Assembly (NCBI GenBank): GCA_963728155.1
Contig: CAVSJF010000006.1
Location: 884,613 to 948,612 of the forward strand
From: JACVRW01 sp963728155
GTDB taxonomy: Bacteria; Actinomycetota; Thermoleophilia; Solirubrobacterales; Thermoleophilaceae
Length of the DNA: 64,000 nt
Direction: 5' to 3'
The position numbers and the translations under genes are program-made. Numbering within the stretch: position 1 is the first letter of the stretch; each line of letters starts with the position of its first letter. The notes beneath the pieces were generated by a model. It made no database searches, had not been told where the DNA came from, and was given only the letters and a program-made list of their open reading frames with translations. Positions 60,247 to 64,000 of the stretch are shown here, piece after piece.

Positions 60247-61677
60247 ATGGGGTCAATCCCTCCCGCCCCCGTCGTCCTGCCGCGCTGCGCGGATGTTCGG
60301 ACGCTCGCGGGCCAGGAGGCCCTCGAGGCCATGTTCGCCACCGCTCCTGTGGGCCTCGGCTTCGTGGACCGCCGGCTTCGGTGGGTCAGGCTCAACGAGG
60401 CGCTGGCGTCGATCACGGTCTTGCCTCGAGTGCTGCCGCTGTGCGGGCACGCCCTTGACAGCGGTCAGCCGGTCGTCAACCAGGAGATATTGGAGCCTGG
60501 ACCGGAAGGTGCGACCCAGACCTGGCTTGCCAGCTGCTACCCGGTCGGGTTCGACGCGGAGAACATCGGGATCGGCGTCGTCCTGGTGGACGTGACAGAC
60601 AGGCACCACGAAGCCGACGAGTTTCACTCGACCTTGATGAGCACGTTCCGAACCCCCGCGGCAGAGACGGTCCTCGGCTGGAGCGAGCAGGATGACCAGA
60701 CACGCCAACTGGACGCCTACACGTGGGTCGGGCGCACCCGTGACGCGCTCTACGAGGGCCGGCTGGTCCTGTATTCGCAGCCGATCGTCCCACTGACGGG
60801 GGGTGAGCCCAGCGAGGAGCTCCTTCTGCGAATGCTCGGGCGCGAAGGCGAGATCATCCGCCCTGCCGCGTTCCTGCCCGCCGCGGAGAAGTACGGGCTC
60901 ATCGGGGAGATCGACCAGCAGGTCGTGACCCAAGCCGCCCAGCTGGCCGCGCGCGGCCGAAGGGTGCAGGCCAACCTCTCGGCGAAGTCCGTGTCGAGCC
61001 CCGTGCTGCTCCCGCTGATCGAGCACTCGCTGTGCGAGGCGGACGCGGACCCTTCCAACCTCGTCTTCGAGGTCACCGAGACGGCGCTGATGGAGGACTT
61101 CGAGGCCGGCAAGATCTTCGCGCGGGGTGTGGCAGATCTGGGATGCGACCTCGCGCTCGACGACTTCGGCACAGGCTACGGGAGCCTCACCCGCCTCAAG
61201 CGGCTGCCCGCCAAGTACCTCAAGATCGACATCGAGTTCGTACGCGACTTCGCGTCGAGCTCGGGTAGCCGCCACGTGGTCGAGGCGATTACCGGCCTGG
61301 CCAGGCGTTTTGGCCAGCAGACCATCGCCGAGGGCGTCGAGGACCATGAGACGCTGGCCCTCCTGCAGGACACCGGCGTCGACTTCGCCCAGGGCTACCA
61401 CCTGGGCCACCCGCTCCCCTGGCCGAGGCAGCATGATGCGGGGAGGATCAGCAGACAGGAACGGGGCCGCTGCCGACACGGAGAACGACAGCCAGGTGGC
61501 CCGCGATGCCGACCAGACTCGGTCGGACGCGGACCAGACCGTCTCCGACGCGGATCAGACCAGGTCGGACACCGACCAGCGGGACGCGGAGCTCGATCAA
61601 GCCTCCTCCGAGAGCGATCAAGAGCTCGCAGACTCCGATCAGAAGGCCTCCGACAAGGACCAACGGGCAGCCGATGA
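60247..61677 (+). CDS. PAS-EAL protein, degenerate EAL signature
   Basis: A predicted cytoplasmic sensor with an N-terminal PAS-like region (AMFATAPVGLGFVDRRLRWV, about 25-130) and an EAL domain (about 155-400). The EAL domain keeps VFEVTETALMEDFEAG, LALDDFGTGYGSLTRLKRLP, LKIDIEFV and IAEGVED, but the signature position reads EELLLRMLG instead of EALLRW, so catalysis is uncertain. The normal domain end (GYHLGHPLP) is at about 61420. The remaining 80 arginine-rich residues overlap the next gene and probably result from a lost stop near 61434. ATG 60247 is the first start. Confidence 0.82.
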   Translation: MGSIPPAPVVLPRCADVRTLAGQEALEAMFATAPVGLGFVDRRLRWVRLNEALASITVLPRVLPLCGHALDSGQPVVNQEILEPGPEGATQTWLASCYPVGFDAENIGIGVVLVDVTDRHHEADEFHSTLMSTFRTPAAETVLGWSEQDDQTRQLDAYTWVGRTRDALYEGRLVLYSQPIVPLTGGEPSEELLLRMLGREGEIIRPAAFLPAAEKYGLIGEIDQQVVTQAAQLAARGRRVQANLSAKSVSSPVLLPLIEHSLCEADADPSNLVFEVTETALMEDFEAGKIFARGVADLGCDLALDDFGTGYGSLTRLKRLPAKYLKIDIEFVRDFASSSGSRHVVEAITGLARRFGQQTIAEGVEDHETLALLQDTGVDFAQGYHLGHPLPWPRQHDAGRISRQERGRCRHGERQPGGPRCRPDSVGRGPDRLRRGSDQVGHRPAGRGARSSLLRERSRARRLRSEGLRQGPTGSR

Positions 61678-62521
61678 CCACCTCGCCGATCGCCCTGCCG
61701 ACACGGAGCGGCTACGCGAACACAAGGCGACGACGGCCAAGCGAAAGCTCGCCACCGTCGAACGGACCGCCACCGCCGTACTTCGCAGTCAGGCCGCAGC
61801 TGAGCGGCTCGACGCGGCCGAGCGCCGTGAGGAGGCGAGTCGGTTGCGCGACCTCGGCGCGGAGGCGCGGGACCGCGCGGCCGAGGAGCGCGATCTCCAG
61901 GCTGCGCAGGCGGAGCCGACAGGTCCGGGAGCCGAGGCCCGTGCGCGTGCGGCCGCCGACCGTGCGCGAGCCGCCCTCGACCGGGAGCGCGCCGCCGCCG
62001 AGCGGGAACAGGCGGCCATCGATCGGCAACTGGTCCGGGCCGCCCTGGCGGAGGCCCACCTCGACGAGCTCACCGGTACCTTCCGGCGCGGGCAGGGGGC
62101 ACTCGCACTCAAGCACGAGCTCGAGCGCGCCCGACGCTCGGGTGGCCAGCTGGTGCTCGCGTTCGTGGACGTCGATGGGCTCAAGGAAGTGAACGACCGC
62201 GACGGCCACGCTGCCGGTGACGCCCTGCTGATCGACGTGGTGGAGACGATCCGCTCCCAGCTGCGGTCCTACGATCCGGTCGTTCGCTTTGGTGGCGACG
62301 AGTTCGTCTGCGCCGTCTGCGACCTCGACCTCGACGGCGTTCGCCACCGCTTCAACGCGATCAACAGAGAGCTCGGTCGCAGACGGGAAGGGGCCTCGAT
62401 CAGCGTCGGCTTGGCGGAGCTTCAGAGCGGCGACACGCTCGAGGATCTCACGGCGCGTGGCGACGCGGCGCTGTACGAGGTAAAGCGCCACCGCCAGGCG
62501 CCGGACCCCGTAACCGCGTAG
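61433..62521 (+). CDS. GGDEF protein with acidic DQ heptad linker
   Basis: A 362-residue predicted diguanylate cyclase. After a short head, eight Asp-Gln pairs recur exactly every seven residues (DADQTRSDADQTVSDADQ and on, about 24-78). A long Ala/Arg/Glu coiled coil follows (about 80-205), then a GGDEF domain: DELTGTFRRGQGALALKHEL, FVDVDGLKEVNDRDGHAAGD and active site VRFGGDEFVCAVCDLD. RxxD precedes the active site only loosely (RSYDPVVRFGGDEF), compatible with an I-site. No membrane segment or sensor domain is present. Its start lies at the end of the PAS-EAL domain, so the two are translationally linked. Confidence 0.88.
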   Translation: MMRGGSADRNGAAADTENDSQVARDADQTRSDADQTVSDADQTRSDTDQRDAELDQASSESDQELADSDQKASDKDQRAADDHLADRPADTERLREHKATTAKRKLATVERTATAVLRSQAAAERLDAAERREEASRLRDLGAEARDRAAEERDLQAAQAEPTGPGAEARARAAADRARAALDRERAAAEREQAAIDRQLVRAALAEAHLDELTGTFRRGQGALALKHELERARRSGGQLVLAFVDVDGLKEVNDRDGHAAGDALLIDVVETIRSQLRSYDPVVRFGGDEFVCAVCDLDLDGVRHRFNAINRELGRRREGASISVGLAELQSGDTLEDLTARGDAALYEVKRHRQAPDPVTA

Positions 62522-62528
62522 TCCGCGC

Positions 62529-64000
62529 CTAGCCCGGCCGCGAGCGCTGGCGCACGAGCTCCTGCCCCAGCGGCAGCACGCCACCCTCGAGGCCCTGGTC
62601 GGCGCGGATCACGTGCATGACGGCGTTGATCAGGGCGAGGTGGGTGAAGGCCTGCGGGTAGTTGCCGAGGTGGCGCCCGGTACGCGGGTCGATCTCCTCG
62701 GCGTACAGGCCGAGCGGGCTCGCGTAGGCGAGCAGCTTCTCGCACAGCTCGCGCCCACGCTGGACCTCACCGATCTCCACCAGGGCGCTCAGACCAGCCA
62801 GAAGGAGCAGATCGTGAACGATCCCTCCTCTCCCGAGAGCCCGTCGTCGGTCTCGCTGGACGCGGTACCGCAGCACCAGGCCGTCCTCGGTCAGCTCGTC
62901 GGCGATCGCCAGCACGGTGGCGCGGATGCGCTCGTCATCGGGGGGCAGGAAGCGGGTGAGGATCGTGAGCAGGACCGACGCGTCGAGGGCGTCGGTGTCG
63001 TAGTGCTGACAGAACACACCGCGCTCGTCGACGCCGTTCTCGAGGATGTCGTTCTTGGATCTCCTCGGCCGCCGACTGCCAGCGCGTCGGCGTAACTCGA
63101 GCTCGTCACGCATCTCGGCCAGGCGGGCACCGCGATCGGCAGCCACCCAGCACATCAGCTTGGGACGACGTGAAGTGCTTGGGATCGCCGCGGATCTCCC
63201 ATATCCCGCGGTCGGGCTCGCGCCACTTCTCGAGCGCTGTCTCCACCTGCTTCTTGAGCATCGGCCAGAGCCGCTCGGGCAGGTGGTCGCGGGACTTGGT
63301 GTGCAGGTACACGGAGTCGAGCAGAGAGCCCCACACGTCGTGCTGCTCTTGGGCGTAGGCGCCGTTGCCGATGCGGACCGGCCGCGCGCCCTCGTACCCG
63401 GACAGATGGTCGATCGTGTCCTCGGTCAGGCGGGCCGCGCCATCGATGCCGTACATGATCTGCAGGACGCCCTCCTCGCCCTCGGCCACGTCGGCGATGA
63501 AGTAGAAGAAGTCGTTGGCCTCCCAGTCGAAGCCGAGCGTGTACAGCCCCCACAGCATGAGCGTGGCGTCCCGGATCCAGGGTGAAGCGGTAGTCCCAGT
63601 TGCGCTCCCCGCCCGGGCCTCTCGGGGAGGGACGTGGTGGCGGCGGCGACCAGGGCTCCGGTGGGCGAGTAGGACAGTCCCTTGAGCACGAGCGCGCTTC
63701 GTTGGAGGTAGGTGCGCCAGGGATGGTCGGGGAAGGTTCCGTGGTCGAGCCAGTGCTGCCAGTGGTGGGCCGTCCAGACGAGACGGTCGTAGGCAGCCTC
63801 GTAGGTCTCCGGCGCCGGGTGGTCGGACCACGAGAGCGCCACGAACAGCGTGTCGCCCTCCTTCATCAGCGTGCGGCCGGTGGCCCGCGGGCCCTCGAAG
63901 CCGATGTTCATGTCGGTGATCAGCCCGAGCTGGAGGTCGACGTCCGGGCACTTGCAAGTGGCTTCCCGATAGCCGGACCCGGTGTACTCCCAGTCGCCGG
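62529..64000 (-). pseudogene. Glycoside hydrolase family 15 (glucoamylase/trehalase-like), partial, frameshifted
   Basis: C-terminal two-thirds or so of a GH15 enzyme; the 5' part lies beyond the window, where the frame is still open. Pieces in order are DVDLQLGLITDMNIGFEGPR, GDTLFVALSWSDHPAPETYE, WIRDATLMLWGLYTLGFDWE, GARPVRIGNGAYAQEQHDVW, REPDRGIWEIRGDPKHFTSS and YAEEIDPRTGRHLGNYPQAF. The catalytic acid is expected in DRGIWEIRG and the base in the ATHLALI-adjacent segment; GIWEIRG and YAEEIDP are typical of the trehalase/glucoamylase-like GH15 group. Frame breaks lie near 63600, 63165, 63070 and 62830. The role is likely trehalose or glucan breakdown. Confidence 0.78.

Overview
The window is a high-GC, gene-dense actinobacterial chromosome segment with many GTG/TTG starts and many 1-4 base start/stop overlaps. 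Coenzyme F420-type enzymes (a DDN-like and an LLM-class oxidoreductase), a heme-copper oxidase locus with ctaA and ctaB, PKD proteins with a basic 'RCLPPG' C-terminal domain, and an HTH/LAGLIDADG-like gene beside a tRNA all suggest Thermoleophilia (Solirubrobacterales-like). This placement is inferred from gene content only. I see no rRNA, IS element, prophage, CRISPR array or replication origin.

Layout. 0-7.4 kb: housekeeping and vitamin genes (methyltransferase, tRNA-Pro, DUF1015, PduO adenosyltransferase, OsmC, GNAT, nicotinamidase, CoA Nudix hydrolase, rhodanese). 7.4-12.3 kb: a beta-oxidation set (thiolase, acyl-CoA dehydrogenase, enoyl-CoA hydratase, 3-hydroxyacyl-CoA dehydrogenase). 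12.3-23 kb: an envelope region with a catalytically degenerate tandem serine-recombinase protein, two secreted proteins that share a previously unfamiliar CX3C Gln-rich repeat, a seven-PKD secreted protein, an Ala-Pro-rich exported protein and a membrane pseudokinase. 23-28 kb: HEPN/nucleotidyltransferase pair, class V aminotransferase, DDN-like oxidoreductase, and a TetR/MFS efflux pair with matching operators. 28-32 kb: aconitase and a PHP-domain protein. 32.2-37.7 kb: a minus-strand operon (EamA exporter, nucleoside hydrolase, LLM oxidoreductase, dihydropyrimidinase, carbamoylase) that reads as a pyrimidine/hydantoin degradation pathway. 37.8-42.2 kb: a PLP racemase-fold enzyme and two tandem sulfatases. 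42.2-49.9 kb: FAD lactone oxidase, thioredoxin reductase, membrane and PAP2 proteins, a VOC/TetR pair, MBL hydrolase, LysE exporter, enoyl-CoA hydratase. 50-54.4 kb: ctaC-ctaD-ctaA-ctaB. 54.4-62.5 kb: a cyclic-di-GMP cluster (GGDEF; H-NOX with GGDEF-EAL; PAS-GAF-LuxR; PAS-EAL; heptad-linked GGDEF). 62.5 kb to the end: a GH15 glycosidase cut by the window edge.

The most novel signal is the gene pair at 14.3-18.4 kb. Thirteen repeat units in two different exported proteins follow one spaced pattern, C-x3-C-x-G-x2-Q-x-Q-x3-Q-x3-T-x-Q-x-A. One protein is a soluble nine-unit repeat protein with a basic tail; the other carries four units and a C-terminal membrane anchor. This looks like a fibre-plus-anchor surface system.

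Caution on quality: many otherwise intact genes are broken by single-base indels, densest at 32-41 kb and 62.5-64 kb. In the repeat gene the 258-base repeat period becomes 259 exactly where the frame breaks. Most of these breaks are more likely assembly errors than real pseudogenes, so multi-frameshift entries typed 'pseudogene' should be read as probably functional genes.
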